From Phycisphaerales bacterium (GTDB lineage Bacteria; Planctomycetota; Phycisphaerae; Phycisphaerales; SM1A02), in assembly GCA_009691805.1 (NCBI GenBank), contig SIAK01000010.1, positions 1 through 63,222 of the forward strand: DNA of 63,222 nt. Reading direction: 5' to 3'. Position numbers and translations under genes: made by a program. This document shows, one piece after another, positions 26,995-35,508 of this stretch (positions are counted from its first letter, which is position 1; each line of letters starts with the position of its first letter). The notes beneath the pieces are model-generated. The model searched no databases and was not told the origin of the DNA. It was given only the letters and a program-made list of their open reading frames with translations.

Positions 26995-27839
26995 GCGAAG
27001 ATGATGTGCTTCGCAACGCACTCGAACGAGCGCGCTGGCAGCAAGCATTGCAAGGGGACATCGGCACGCGACTCGAGCGAGCGCGCAAGGGTGAGGGAGC
27101 CACGCCGATCATTCGGCGCGCGCATGTGCTTGATGAAGTCGCGTCCACGCAGGATGCGCCCGAAACAATGCGCGCAGTCGCGGGAACAGTTGTCACGACG
27201 CTGCGCCAGACGAGTGGCCGCGGGCGGCTTGGTCGAAGTTGGAGCGACACAGGCGACGATGGAATCGCAATCACCTTCGTGCTTGCACCGAATCCATTCG
27301 CCGACGCTTCAGCAAGCGCAGAACTTCTCGCGATTGCGAGTGCAGTTGCCGCAGCGCACGCGATCGAGCGCGTGCTGCAAGAAACGGTTGGCATCAAGTG
27401 GCCGAATGATCTCGTGGTCGATGGCCGCAAACTCGGCGGTATCTTGATCGAACGCAATCGCGATCGCACGTTGCTTGGCATCGGCATCAATGTGTTGCAA
27501 CGCGAGTTTCCTGAGGCGCTGCAAGCAACGGCAATAAGCATCGCACAAGTCGCCGAGGGCGTGGACCCTATCCCTCGTTTGAGCGTGCTCCTCGCGATCG
27601 TTGAGGAATTGGAACATGTGCTCAGCATGAGCGAGGCGCGCATGTTGGACGAATATTGCGCGCGCGATGTGCTGACGGGAACGCGCGCTGTTTTCGGAAC
27701 CGCCACGGGCACGATTGAAGGCGAGGTTTGCTCGGTGGATCCGTTGCGAGGGCTCGTGGTGCGCACTTCAACAGGGGAGCAATTCCTACCCGCGGCAACC
27801 ACGAGCGTGTTGCAATGGAATCGCGTCCCCACGCTGTAG
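26991..27839 (+). CDS. birA: Biotin--[acetyl-CoA-carboxylase] ligase
   Basis: 282 residues starting at a GTG that overlaps the HIT stop. The biotin-binding segment TSGRGRLGRSW, KWPNDLVVDGRKLGGILIE and GIGINV identify the ligase. There is no N-terminal winged-helix domain, so this is the monofunctional form that does not repress biotin genes. About 45 residues precede the catalytic core. It attaches biotin to carboxylase carrier domains. Confidence 0.93.
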   Translation: MSEDDVLRNALERARWQQALQGDIGTRLERARKGEGATPIIRRAHVLDEVASTQDAPETMRAVAGTVVTTLRQTSGRGRLGRSWSDTGDDGIAITFVLAPNPFADASASAELLAIASAVAAAHAIERVLQETVGIKWPNDLVVDGRKLGGILIERNRDRTLLGIGINVLQREFPEALQATAISIAQVAEGVDPIPRLSVLLAIVEELEHVLSMSEARMLDEYCARDVLTGTRAVFGTATGTIEGEVCSVDPLRGLVVRTSTGEQFLPAATTSVLQWNRVPTL

Positions 27840-27859
27840 TTGCGTATCATCCCGAGCCG

Positions 27860-28597
27860 ATGATGCCTTCCGTGGGTTCACACACTTTCACACTCTTGCT
27901 CGTCGCAACGTCGTTCACGATGGTGCATGCGGATGATGCTGTATTGAAACCTGTTGCCGAGGAGACGCAAGTTGTGCGTCTCGTCGAAACTCCAGAACTC
28001 GTGCGAGTGAACACGAAGGCCGCGCCTGGAACAGCGCTGCGAGCCGGCGCGCAAGCCGACGCGCAGCTCGACGCGATGCTGCGCCGCGCGCCCGGACTCA
28101 TTCCTTTGGATGCGGGCTTCGAAGATCGCAACGGTCTGCAAGTTTCAACGCGCGTGGTCGCACCCGATCTTCGACGGCCCTTCGGATTTCAACGCGTCTA
28201 CGCGATCCCTGGCGACCCCGAACATTTCGCGCGCGGCAACGGCGCGCTGTTCGCGGTTTTTCCGCGCAGCACCTATCGCCACGCATCCGAGGGCGGTCAA
28301 CCCACGCTTCCACCATCAACCGTGTTTCAGTTTGGAGATCCCACGCGTGATCCGTGGTGCGGCGTGACGGGCGTGCATCAGCCCGAAGAGATGAAAGTGA
28401 TTCGCCCCAACGTCGAAGTCATCGTTGCTGATGGCGCGCCTGTTGGCATGCGTTCGAAGTCGGTAGCGACTGCCGCAACCGCGAGTGTGCAAGCACACGC
28501 AGCAGAATTCGTCGCACCACGCGCGGATGAAACTTCGGTCGACCGCGGCGTTCCCTTCGCGAAACTCCGCTTCGGTCCCGCAAAAGTTCCTGGTTGA
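27860..28597 (+). CDS. Secreted protein of unknown function
   Basis: The ATG at 27860 gives 245 residues starting with a signal peptide (HTFTLLLVATSFTMVHA). No family was recognised. The middle part, FGFQRVYAIPGDPEHFARGNGALFAVFPRSTY, looks like a compact folded domain, and the ends are low-complexity. It follows birA by 20 bases on the same strand and is probably the last gene of that operon. Confidence 0.72.
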   Translation: MMPSVGSHTFTLLLVATSFTMVHADDAVLKPVAEETQVVRLVETPELVRVNTKAAPGTALRAGAQADAQLDAMLRRAPGLIPLDAGFEDRNGLQVSTRVVAPDLRRPFGFQRVYAIPGDPEHFARGNGALFAVFPRSTYRHASEGGQPTLPPSTVFQFGDPTRDPWCGVTGVHQPEEMKVIRPNVEVIVADGAPVGMRSKSVATAATASVQAHAAEFVAPRADETSVDRGVPFAKLRFGPAKVPG

Positions 28598-28627
28598 ACG
28601 GAAGCGGAAGCCGACAAGCCCATTGAA

Positions 28628-29041
28628 TCACGCGCCGCCTGGCGCTCCCGTGCCGCGATCTTCCGTCCGCGCGAGCGAGCCATCATCGCCGAAGTACTTC
28701 CAAATCCCGACGCGCGTGCCTTCTTTATACATGCCTTCGCGCTCGAGAATTCCATCGCTGTAGTAGGCGCGACCGAGCCCCGTGCGTTGCCACTTTCCGT
28801 TCGCGTCTTTGCGCATCTCATTCCAATACTTCAGCTTGCCTGTCTCCCAAAATTCTTTCATGAGTTTGACCTCCTCAGCGGGAGGCGTCGTACTTGCGGC
28901 TGCAATCACCGGAGGAGCCGGCGTCACTGCACTCTCCTTCCCCACGGGCGTGGGATTGATGGGTGGATCGCACGCCATCAAGAGGAGTGAAGTGATCGTG
29001 AGTCCGAATGCGGTCGCGAATGGAGACATGGGTGAAAGCAT
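28628..29041 (-). CDS. Small lipoprotein with MORN-like repeats
   Basis: 137 residues with signal and lipobox LLLMAC, then a Pro/Ala linker. The folded part is two to three MORN/YwqK-type repeats (GKLKYWNEMR…, YYSDGILEREGMYKEG, VGIWKYFGDDGSL). Such repeats mediate protein or lipid contacts. The start is ATG 29041, or ATG 29029 four codons later. It is divergent from the gene at 29073 with only 31 bases between the starts. Confidence 0.78.
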   Translation of the reverse strand: MLSPMSPFATAFGLTITSLLLMACDPPINPTPVGKESAVTPAPPVIAAASTTPPAEEVKLMKEFWETGKLKYWNEMRKDANGKWQRTGLGRAYYSDGILEREGMYKEGTRVGIWKYFGDDGSLARTEDRGTGAPGGA

Positions 29042-29072
29042 AGTCTGCGGTTGTCATACGATCTCAGGCGCG

Positions 29073-30758
29073 ATGCGTTTCGTCCGTTCCATTTCCGTCT
29101 GCGCCGATTCGATTGCTCGGCTCGCATGCGCGTTCATACTGCTCTGCGCGGCGACCTCGCAGGCCTTCGCCGAAGTCCGTCCCACTGGCGGTCGACCGAT
29201 CGCGGTTCCTGGCGGCGTGATGCTCGTGGCTGTTGTGGTGGAAGGGCGTGTGCCCGGTTCGATCAGCGCGCAACTGCGATGCGAAGGCGCGCATGGGAAG
29301 CCCACGACTCGCCGCGCACTCGCTGCGCAACTCGCATGGATCGGCAACGGACTCGAAGATTGCGCAGAGCCTCGCGGTACTCGTTGGGCCGGCGCGTCGA
29401 ATGCGTTTGGTGTGAGCGCGACGAAGCCAACCGCCCAAGATTCGGGCGCGGCCGCATGCGTGTTCGTTTCCATTCCACTTGATGCAGCACTTGGGAGCGC
29501 TGTCGAGATTGATGGGCACCTCGTGCAACCCGCATGGTTTACAGCGGCGGATCCCGCGCTCCTCGCGCGCATCGGCGAACGCATCTCGAAACTTGGCATT
29601 GGCGGCATTGTTGATGCGCGCGAAGCGCGACCAGATCCACGCGCACCCTTCGAACGATTTCGTTGGACGCTCGGAGTTGCGCTGCGTGGTTGGGAAGCAC
29701 CCGCGTCACTTCACGGCGTGTCGCAACTTGCTGCGTTGCAATGCGAATCACTCTGGCTTGCGGCACTCGCGCGGCTTGAGCGCACGAGCGCGGGCGCCGC
29801 GTGCGAAGTCGCAGAGCATCTCATTGCGACGGTGGTGGACATCGATCGCAATCAGCAGGTTGCGGCGTGGATTTCCGATGTCGCTGAATTGAACGCGCTG
29901 CTCGCGCTCATGCTGGATGGCGGGAAGTCCGACGCGGAAGTTGTCGAGTCGGTCGTCACCTGGAATCGCGTGCGCGCGCCGGTTCTGATCTGGACGGAAC
30001 GCGAAGACGATGACGCGATTGTGCTCGGGTTTGCGAATCCGACTGCGGATGAGTTAGTGCTTCCGATGCAATGGCTAGGTGAACAAGAACCGCCCGTTGC
30101 GGCAGTGCTCGCGCCCGGTTCACTCACGCGACTCGCTGTCGCGTTTCCCAAGCAAGACTCTGCAGCGAATGCGGGACTTGTGCCAGGCTCTGAGCATGGA
30201 TCCGCAATCTTGCTGATTCGATTTCAAGGCGAAGAGATGCGATTGCCGTTCCGCATCAGCGCCGTGGGTGCGCGCGTTCCCGGAGTTGCGCTGCGTCCGT
30301 TCTTTCTTCCACTCGATCTGCCAAGCGTCGCGACAAGTTCGCGCACGATCGCACCGCCGACGTTGCAAACAGAAGCACATCTTCGCAAGCGCGAGTCAGG
30401 TTGGGAGATGCTCGTAATTTGTCGTTGCGCATCGAACAGCGATGCAACGACCGATCGCATTGAAATCAACGCAGGCGAAAGCGGATCACGGACGGTCTAC
30501 GCGAACGGACGCGTCGAACGCGCGGGCACGACGAGTGCGGAGGCGACGGCGGGAATTGAAGTGCGACGCTTCGAGGGCGAATGGCGCGCGTCTCTGCAAA
30601 TCCCCGCAGAGTGGATCGCGGATTCCGGTACGGAACAACTTCTGCGTATCGGCGTCCGTCGACACCTCGCAAACCAATGGGCAGACGCGCCAACCGCAGC
30701 ACCACCCTGGAGCAAAGCGCCGATCACCGTCACGATTGACCTCGCGCAGTGGCGATGA
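29073..30758 (+). CDS. Secreted protein of unknown function, possible DOMON-like C-terminus
   Basis: The ATG at 29073 gives 561 residues with a signal peptide (LACAFILLCAATSQAFA). The longer frame from 28782 is antisense to the MORN lipoprotein and is rejected. The body is mixed and has no recognised family. The last ~130 residues (HLRKRESGWEMLVICR…, WRASLQIPAEWI, LRIGVRRHL) follow the strand pattern of DOMON/CBM9-like sandwiches, an inference only. The 295 bases to the next gene hold no clear gene. Confidence 0.72.
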   Translation: MRFVRSISVCADSIARLACAFILLCAATSQAFAEVRPTGGRPIAVPGGVMLVAVVVEGRVPGSISAQLRCEGAHGKPTTRRALAAQLAWIGNGLEDCAEPRGTRWAGASNAFGVSATKPTAQDSGAAACVFVSIPLDAALGSAVEIDGHLVQPAWFTAADPALLARIGERISKLGIGGIVDAREARPDPRAPFERFRWTLGVALRGWEAPASLHGVSQLAALQCESLWLAALARLERTSAGAACEVAEHLIATVVDIDRNQQVAAWISDVAELNALLALMLDGGKSDAEVVESVVTWNRVRAPVLIWTEREDDDAIVLGFANPTADELVLPMQWLGEQEPPVAAVLAPGSLTRLAVAFPKQDSAANAGLVPGSEHGSAILLIRFQGEEMRLPFRISAVGARVPGVALRPFFLPLDLPSVATSSRTIAPPTLQTEAHLRKRESGWEMLVICRCASNSDATTDRIEINAGESGSRTVYANGRVERAGTTSAEATAGIEVRRFEGEWRASLQIPAEWIADSGTEQLLRIGVRRHLANQWADAPTAAPPWSKAPITVTIDLAQWR

Positions 30759-31053
30759 ATCCGAATGACGCAGTCGTTCTCATGAACCGGCGGCGCCGCG
30801 CACTTGTGCAGTTCACGTGCGCATGACGCGAGAGACACAGTGCTGCGCGCGTCTTACATCTCTGATCGCCATCGCCACTTCCGCTTCCACATTTGCGGGC
30901 GGTCCTTTCATCACAATCAGCCATCTCGCGAGGACGCCGTAGGCCGAGCGGCTCACACGGCATCCGCTCTTGGCGTTGAAGGCGCCGCACGTGAACCAGC
31001 AGGTCTGGAATTGACGACCGCGTGCTGCGATTGCCGCGTGTTAGACTTCGTCC

Positions 31054-32157
31054 ATGCCGAGAGTTCCGCCGCGTATTTCCGCGTTTATTAATCAGAAGGG
31101 CGGTGTCGGCAAGACCACCACCACGGTCAACATCGGCGCTGCGATTGCGTCGCTCGGTCGTAAGGTGTTGCTCATTGATCTTGATCCGCAAGCGCATCTC
31201 TCGCTGCATCTTGGTGTGGACGGCGCGAGCATTGGACAGACGGTCTATGACCTGCTGCTCGACCCCGAAGCGCGCACGGAAGATTGCATCGTCAAGGTGC
31301 GCGCGAATCTCGACATTCTTCCTTCGACTGTGGATCTCGCTGCTGCGGAAATGGAACTCGCGAACACACCCGACCGCAACAACATCTTGAAGCGCCGCTT
31401 CGATGAAGTGCGCGATCGATATGAATTCGTCTTGCTCGATTGTCCGCCGAGCCTTGGATTGTTGACGCTCAACGCCTTGTGCCTCGCAGGCGAAGTCATC
31501 GTGCCGATGCAAGCGCATTTTCTTGCGATGCAAGGATTGTCGAAGCTGCTTGAGACGGTCAAACTCGTTTCGCAAGGACTCAATCCTTCGTTGAAGGTCG
31601 GCGGTGTTGTGCTCTGCATGCATGAGACGCTGTCGACGCACAGCAAAGAAGTCGTCGCAGAACTCGATCAGTTCTTTGAAGAGTCCGTCGGGAGCGGACT
31701 TCCGTGGGAGCACGCGAAAGTGTTGCGACCTGCGATTCGTCGCAATATCAAACTTGCGGAAGCACCGAGTTTCGGGCAGACGATTTTCGATTACGCGGAA
31801 TGGTGTCCGGGCGCGATCGATTACCGCACGCTCGCGGAACGTTTCGTGCGTGATTGGGATCGCGCGCACGGCGTCGACTCGGGCGCGGCGCTCGCGGCAG
31901 AGGTCGCGGAGTCGACAAAAAACATCGCCGCTGAAAATGAACGCGCGACGGAAGCAGCGCCGATTGCAGCGCCGATTGCGGTAGGGCTGACGGAGCAGAA
32001 GCCGACAAGCGCGAAGGCGCCGAAGTCGGAACGCGCGCCGAAGCATGCGCCAGAAGTAAGCGCGTCGATTCCTATCGACGCACCACGCAGCGCGCCACAT
32101 GAACTTTCATCTGCGACGCTTTCTGTTGAACCAAAGCATGTCCGTCGTGGCGTCTAA
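31054..32157 (+). CDS. ParA/Soj family ATPase with Ala-rich tail
   Basis: The deviant Walker A motif KGGVGKTTTT is at residues 14-23, with IDLDPQAHLSLHLG and LLDCPPSLGLLTLNAL following. The AEAPSFGQTIFDYA end of the conserved region lies near 240. After residue ~270 a ~95-residue Ala/Glu/Pro/Lys-rich tail is added that ParA does not need. Such ATPases position chromosomes or protein clusters on the nucleoid. There is no ParB gene or parS-like site next to it, so it may position cargo other than the chromosome. Confidence 0.92.
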   Translation: MPRVPPRISAFINQKGGVGKTTTTVNIGAAIASLGRKVLLIDLDPQAHLSLHLGVDGASIGQTVYDLLLDPEARTEDCIVKVRANLDILPSTVDLAAAEMELANTPDRNNILKRRFDEVRDRYEFVLLDCPPSLGLLTLNALCLAGEVIVPMQAHFLAMQGLSKLLETVKLVSQGLNPSLKVGGVVLCMHETLSTHSKEVVAELDQFFEESVGSGLPWEHAKVLRPAIRRNIKLAEAPSFGQTIFDYAEWCPGAIDYRTLAERFVRDWDRAHGVDSGAALAAEVAESTKNIAAENERATEAAPIAAPIAVGLTEQKPTSAKAPKSERAPKHAPEVSASIPIDAPRSAPHELSSATLSVEPKHVRRGV

Positions 32158-33301
32158 CGCAACTGGTCTTGTCGCGCGCCGTGCGAGACGCGCATGGCTG
32201 CTCGTGTTTTTGTCGGCTTTCTGCGCGATTGCGATTGCGACGCATTGGCCCAATGTGCACGTCGGGGATCCCGAACGGCCGCCCGACAAGATCATTCACT
32301 TCATCGCGTTTGGTGGACTCGCCGCGCTCCTTTGGCAAACGGGTTGGATCAAGTCGCGTCTCGCGCTGTTCGCTGCGGGCATCGGTATCGCGCTTGTCGA
32401 TGAAGTCACGCAATCGATCGGCGTCGCGGGCAGACAATCGAGCGTCGAAGATGTCGTCGCGGGAGCGCTCGGAGTCTTCGTCGTTGTCGCGGGTACTTGG
32501 GCGTTCGCGCCGATGGGCGGTGTCGCTGCAAACTTGCGGCAGCAACGTCGTCGCGTCGCGGAGCAATTCGTCTTCTCGCGTGCAGGTCCCTGGCTTTCAC
32601 TTCTCGCAGCGGCGATGTTCGGTCTCGTTGTGATGATGCCGATCTCGATGCTGATCGACAGTGAGTTCCCTCGGCCGAATCCACTGCAGGCCGCGCTCGT
32701 TGGCGCGGTGCTTGGCGTACTACTCTCTTGCATCATCATGCTTGAATCGCTCGTGCGTCGGACGCTCAGCGTGACGGCACAGAAGCCGCGCTGCATTTCA
32801 TGCGGCGAAGAAGCGCTTGATGGCGCAACCTGTACGCGATGCGGTGCCGAGACTGATCTCAATCTCTTCATTCAATGGCCAGATGCGGGGGGCGTGAAGT
32901 TCCTTCGTCTCGCGGCGCGACCCTTGATGCTCGGTGTTGGCATCGTGCTCGCAGTGACGGCGGTCGCGCTCAGTCTCGGCGCGTTGCGCATGACGTTCGG
33001 CTGGGCTTCCACACTCGATGCGTTGCTTCACGGCCGCGCGTATGGCATGACAAGCGTTCTCGATCTGACACTTGTCGGCATCGCCGCCGCGTGCGCGGTG
33101 CGCTCGTTTCGAAAGCGAAGCGCGCGGCTCGCCGACGGGGCAAGTGACTATTGCATCGCGTGCGCGCATGACCTCTCGCGGACGCCCGTCGCGACCGAGG
33201 TGTATCTCGGGAAAACCGCTGCAGGCGTGAGTCAAGCTTGCTCGATCGGACGATGCGGAGAATGCGGCGCGCAATTCCTCCGCGAACTGCCGCGCGCGTG
33301 A
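32138..33301 (+). CDS. VanZ-like membrane protein with cytoplasmic zinc-ribbon segments
   Basis: The N-terminal ~120 residues are VanZ-like: HWPNVHVGD…PDKIIHFIAFGGLAALL, then LVDEVTQSIGVAGR. Extra helices follow. A zinc-ribbon (CISCGEEALDGATCTRCG) lies between membrane segments, and a second Cys set (CIACAHDL… then CGECGAQF) is at the C-terminus. The start is the ATG at 32138, 20 bases inside the parA 3' end, or ATG 32099. The function is unknown. Confidence 0.78.
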   Translation: MSVVASNATGLVARRARRAWLLVFLSAFCAIAIATHWPNVHVGDPERPPDKIIHFIAFGGLAALLWQTGWIKSRLALFAAGIGIALVDEVTQSIGVAGRQSSVEDVVAGALGVFVVVAGTWAFAPMGGVAANLRQQRRRVAEQFVFSRAGPWLSLLAAAMFGLVVMMPISMLIDSEFPRPNPLQAALVGAVLGVLLSCIIMLESLVRRTLSVTAQKPRCISCGEEALDGATCTRCGAETDLNLFIQWPDAGGVKFLRLAARPLMLGVGIVLAVTAVALSLGALRMTFGWASTLDALLHGRAYGMTSVLDLTLVGIAAACAVRSFRKRSARLADGASDYCIACAHDLSRTPVATEVYLGKTAAGVSQACSIGRCGECGAQFLRELPRA

Positions 33302-33321
33302 GCAGTTAGCATGGTCACCTG

Positions 33322-33738
33322 ATGCGCACCGTCCTTCTCTCTGCACTCTTCCTCGTCACTGCCATCGGTTGTTCGTCGGATCGCAAGATCCTTGAGTCGG
33401 ATGTTTTCTTGCCCGAAGACATGGTCACGATTCGCTCGGCGAATATTCGTCGTAGCAGTGGCGAACTCGTCGGCGGCGATTTTTTCGTCGCCGGTCGCGT
33501 GAACAACGCAGAGGAGTCGGTGGACGAACTCGTGGACTACTACCAATCCAACGGTTGGTTTCTCGAGCGACAAACCCCTGGCCTTGATTTCTCGCGAGCG
33601 GATCTCGTGAAGGGCGATCGGACGGTCACGGTTGAACTCGTGCGTCGTCGGCTTGATCCGGCGAACTCCACCGGCACCATCGTCGTGGCGACCAAGTCGG
33701 TTGCGAACGCGCCGAGCCCCGAAGTGCCGATGAAGTGA
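33322..33738 (+). CDS. Small lipoprotein of unknown function
   Basis: 138 residues with a clear signal and lipobox (LFLVTAIGC). The folded part has one region, VDELVDYYQSNGWFLERQTPG, that resembles the alpha/beta folds of small periplasmic proteins. No family was recognised. It lies 20 bases after the VanZ-like gene and 39 before murJ, in the same direction. Confidence 0.75.
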   Translation: MRTVLLSALFLVTAIGCSSDRKILESDVFLPEDMVTIRSANIRRSSGELVGGDFFVAGRVNNAEESVDELVDYYQSNGWFLERQTPGLDFSRADLVKGDRTVTVELVRRRLDPANSTGTIVVATKSVANAPSPEVPMK

Positions 33739-33777
33739 CGTCTACTGGCGTCCTCTGCGAGTTCAACGAATCGTGCG

Positions 33778-35397
33778 ATGAGTAAATCTTTCCATCAACA
33801 CGCGCGCACCGTCGCGGTGCTGACATTCGTGAGCCGCGTCACAGGACTCGCGCGCGAAGCGGTGTTTTCTCGCATCTTCGGACTTGGTCCCATCATGGAC
33901 GCGTTTTCATTCGCGTTCATGACACCGAATCTCTTTCGCCGACTCTTCGGCGAGGGCGCGTTGAGCGCGGCGTTTCTTCCCCGATTTTCGAAACTCGATC
34001 GTGATGACCCAGAGTCTGCGCGTCGCTTCGGCGCGCTCATGCTCGCCGTGAGTGGAGCGGGATTCTTCGCGATTCTCGTGATTGCGGAATTGATCTTGCT
34101 GCTGCTCTGGTGGAACGCGCCAGAGTTCACAATCGAAGTGCATCCACCGTTGCACTTCGGCGGCGCACTCCTCCCCACGATTTCCGTGCGGTCTGCGGCA
34201 CTCGGCTATGAGCTCGCGATGCTCATGATGCCGTACATGCCGCTGGTGTGTTTGGTCGCGCTCTCCGGTGCGGTGCTGCAATCGAAGGGCCGTTTTCTTG
34301 TGACGGCTGCCGCGCCGGTCATTCTCAATGTTGCATTCGTCATTGCCGCGCTGGCGGGCATTCCGTTTCTTGGCGATGAGGTTGGTCGTCGTGGTCACAT
34401 TATGCTCGTCGCATGCAGCGTGCTTGGCGCTGGCGTGTTGCAAGTCCTGTGGACGCTCGCAGCGCTGCGCAAAGTGGGGCTGGTGTTCGAACGCCACCAT
34501 CCGATTGCACGGCTGCAGGTGAAGAAGACGTTGCTGGAGAGCGTGCCTGTCATGATCGGCATGGGCGTGCTGCAAATCAACACGTTCGTTGACGGGCTCA
34601 TCGCAAGTTGGCCAACGCTGGTCGGCCCGACAATTTTCGGATTCGAGTATCCACTGCAGGCGGGCGCGATGGCGGCATTTGCAAATGCGCAGCGACTCTA
34701 TGAGTTTCCGCTCGCGATCTTCGGCCTCTCGGTTGCGACGGCTATTTTTCCTGCGCTCGCGCGCGAGTCTAACGATCTCGTCGCGTTCGCCGAAACCATG
34801 CGCCACGGACTTCGTCGAACATTTTTCATCGGACTTCCTGCGAGTATCGGTTTGTTTCTGGTCGCGGAACCGGCGTGCGGGGTTGTGTTTCAGGGAAGTG
34901 AGTTCACGTTTGAAGATACGCAGCGCGTCGCGGCGATCCTGCGTGGTTTCTCGCTCGCGATTTGGTCGTACGCGATGGTGCACGTTGTCGCGCGCGCGTT
35001 CTACGCACTCGATGATCGACAAACGCCGCTTCGCGTTGCGATCAGCATGCTCGGTCTGAACTTCGCGTTGAACATCACGCTCATCTTCACGCCGCTGCGC
35101 GAAGCAGGCCTCGCGTATTCGACCGCGTTCTGCTCCATCGTGCAGTGTGTTGTGTTGATGGTGATCCTGCGAAAGCGCGTGCCCGGCATCTTTGACGCAA
35201 GCCTCTTGACTGCATGGATGAAGCCCATGGTGGCGACGCTCGTGATGGCAGTCTGCGTGGTCGCCGTGGGATTCGTCCTTCCGCAAGGCACGGATTGGAC
35301 GACGCTGCTTGTGCGCCTTCTTGGTGCGACAGCCGTAGGCGCGGCGAGCTTCCTTCTTGTTGCGCGTTTGCTTCGCGCAACGGAATTGCGACGCTGA
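33778..35397 (+). CDS. murJ: Lipid II flippase MurJ (MviN)
   Basis: A 539-residue polytopic protein of the MOP superfamily. The MurJ start LTFVSRVTGLAREAVFSRIFG and GPIMDAFSFAFMTPNLFRRLFGEGALSAAFLP are diagnostic. About 14 hydrophobic helices follow, including PVMIGMGVLQINTFVDGLIAS and YEFPLAIFGLSVATAIFPAL. It moves lipid II across the inner membrane for peptidoglycan synthesis. Confidence 0.94.
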   Translation: MSKSFHQHARTVAVLTFVSRVTGLAREAVFSRIFGLGPIMDAFSFAFMTPNLFRRLFGEGALSAAFLPRFSKLDRDDPESARRFGALMLAVSGAGFFAILVIAELILLLLWWNAPEFTIEVHPPLHFGGALLPTISVRSAALGYELAMLMMPYMPLVCLVALSGAVLQSKGRFLVTAAAPVILNVAFVIAALAGIPFLGDEVGRRGHIMLVACSVLGAGVLQVLWTLAALRKVGLVFERHHPIARLQVKKTLLESVPVMIGMGVLQINTFVDGLIASWPTLVGPTIFGFEYPLQAGAMAAFANAQRLYEFPLAIFGLSVATAIFPALARESNDLVAFAETMRHGLRRTFFIGLPASIGLFLVAEPACGVVFQGSEFTFEDTQRVAAILRGFSLAIWSYAMVHVVARAFYALDDRQTPLRVAISMLGLNFALNITLIFTPLREAGLAYSTAFCSIVQCVVLMVILRKRVPGIFDASLLTAWMKPMVATLVMAVCVVAVGFVLPQGTDWTTLLVRLLGATAVGAASFLLVARLLRATELRR

Positions 35398-35508
35398 GTA
35401 GGCCGCGTAACCCGCACTGCCTGCGCAATGCAAACTTCAACGCGTCTCGAGCGATGCATGCGCTGCTCTCATGCGCAGGAAGTGCCGATCTCGCTTCTTG
35501 GAGAATCT

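Noticed and set aside
30730-32100. 456-codon reverse frame over parA
   Set aside because: It is antisense to an unmistakable ParA and has no recognisable motif.
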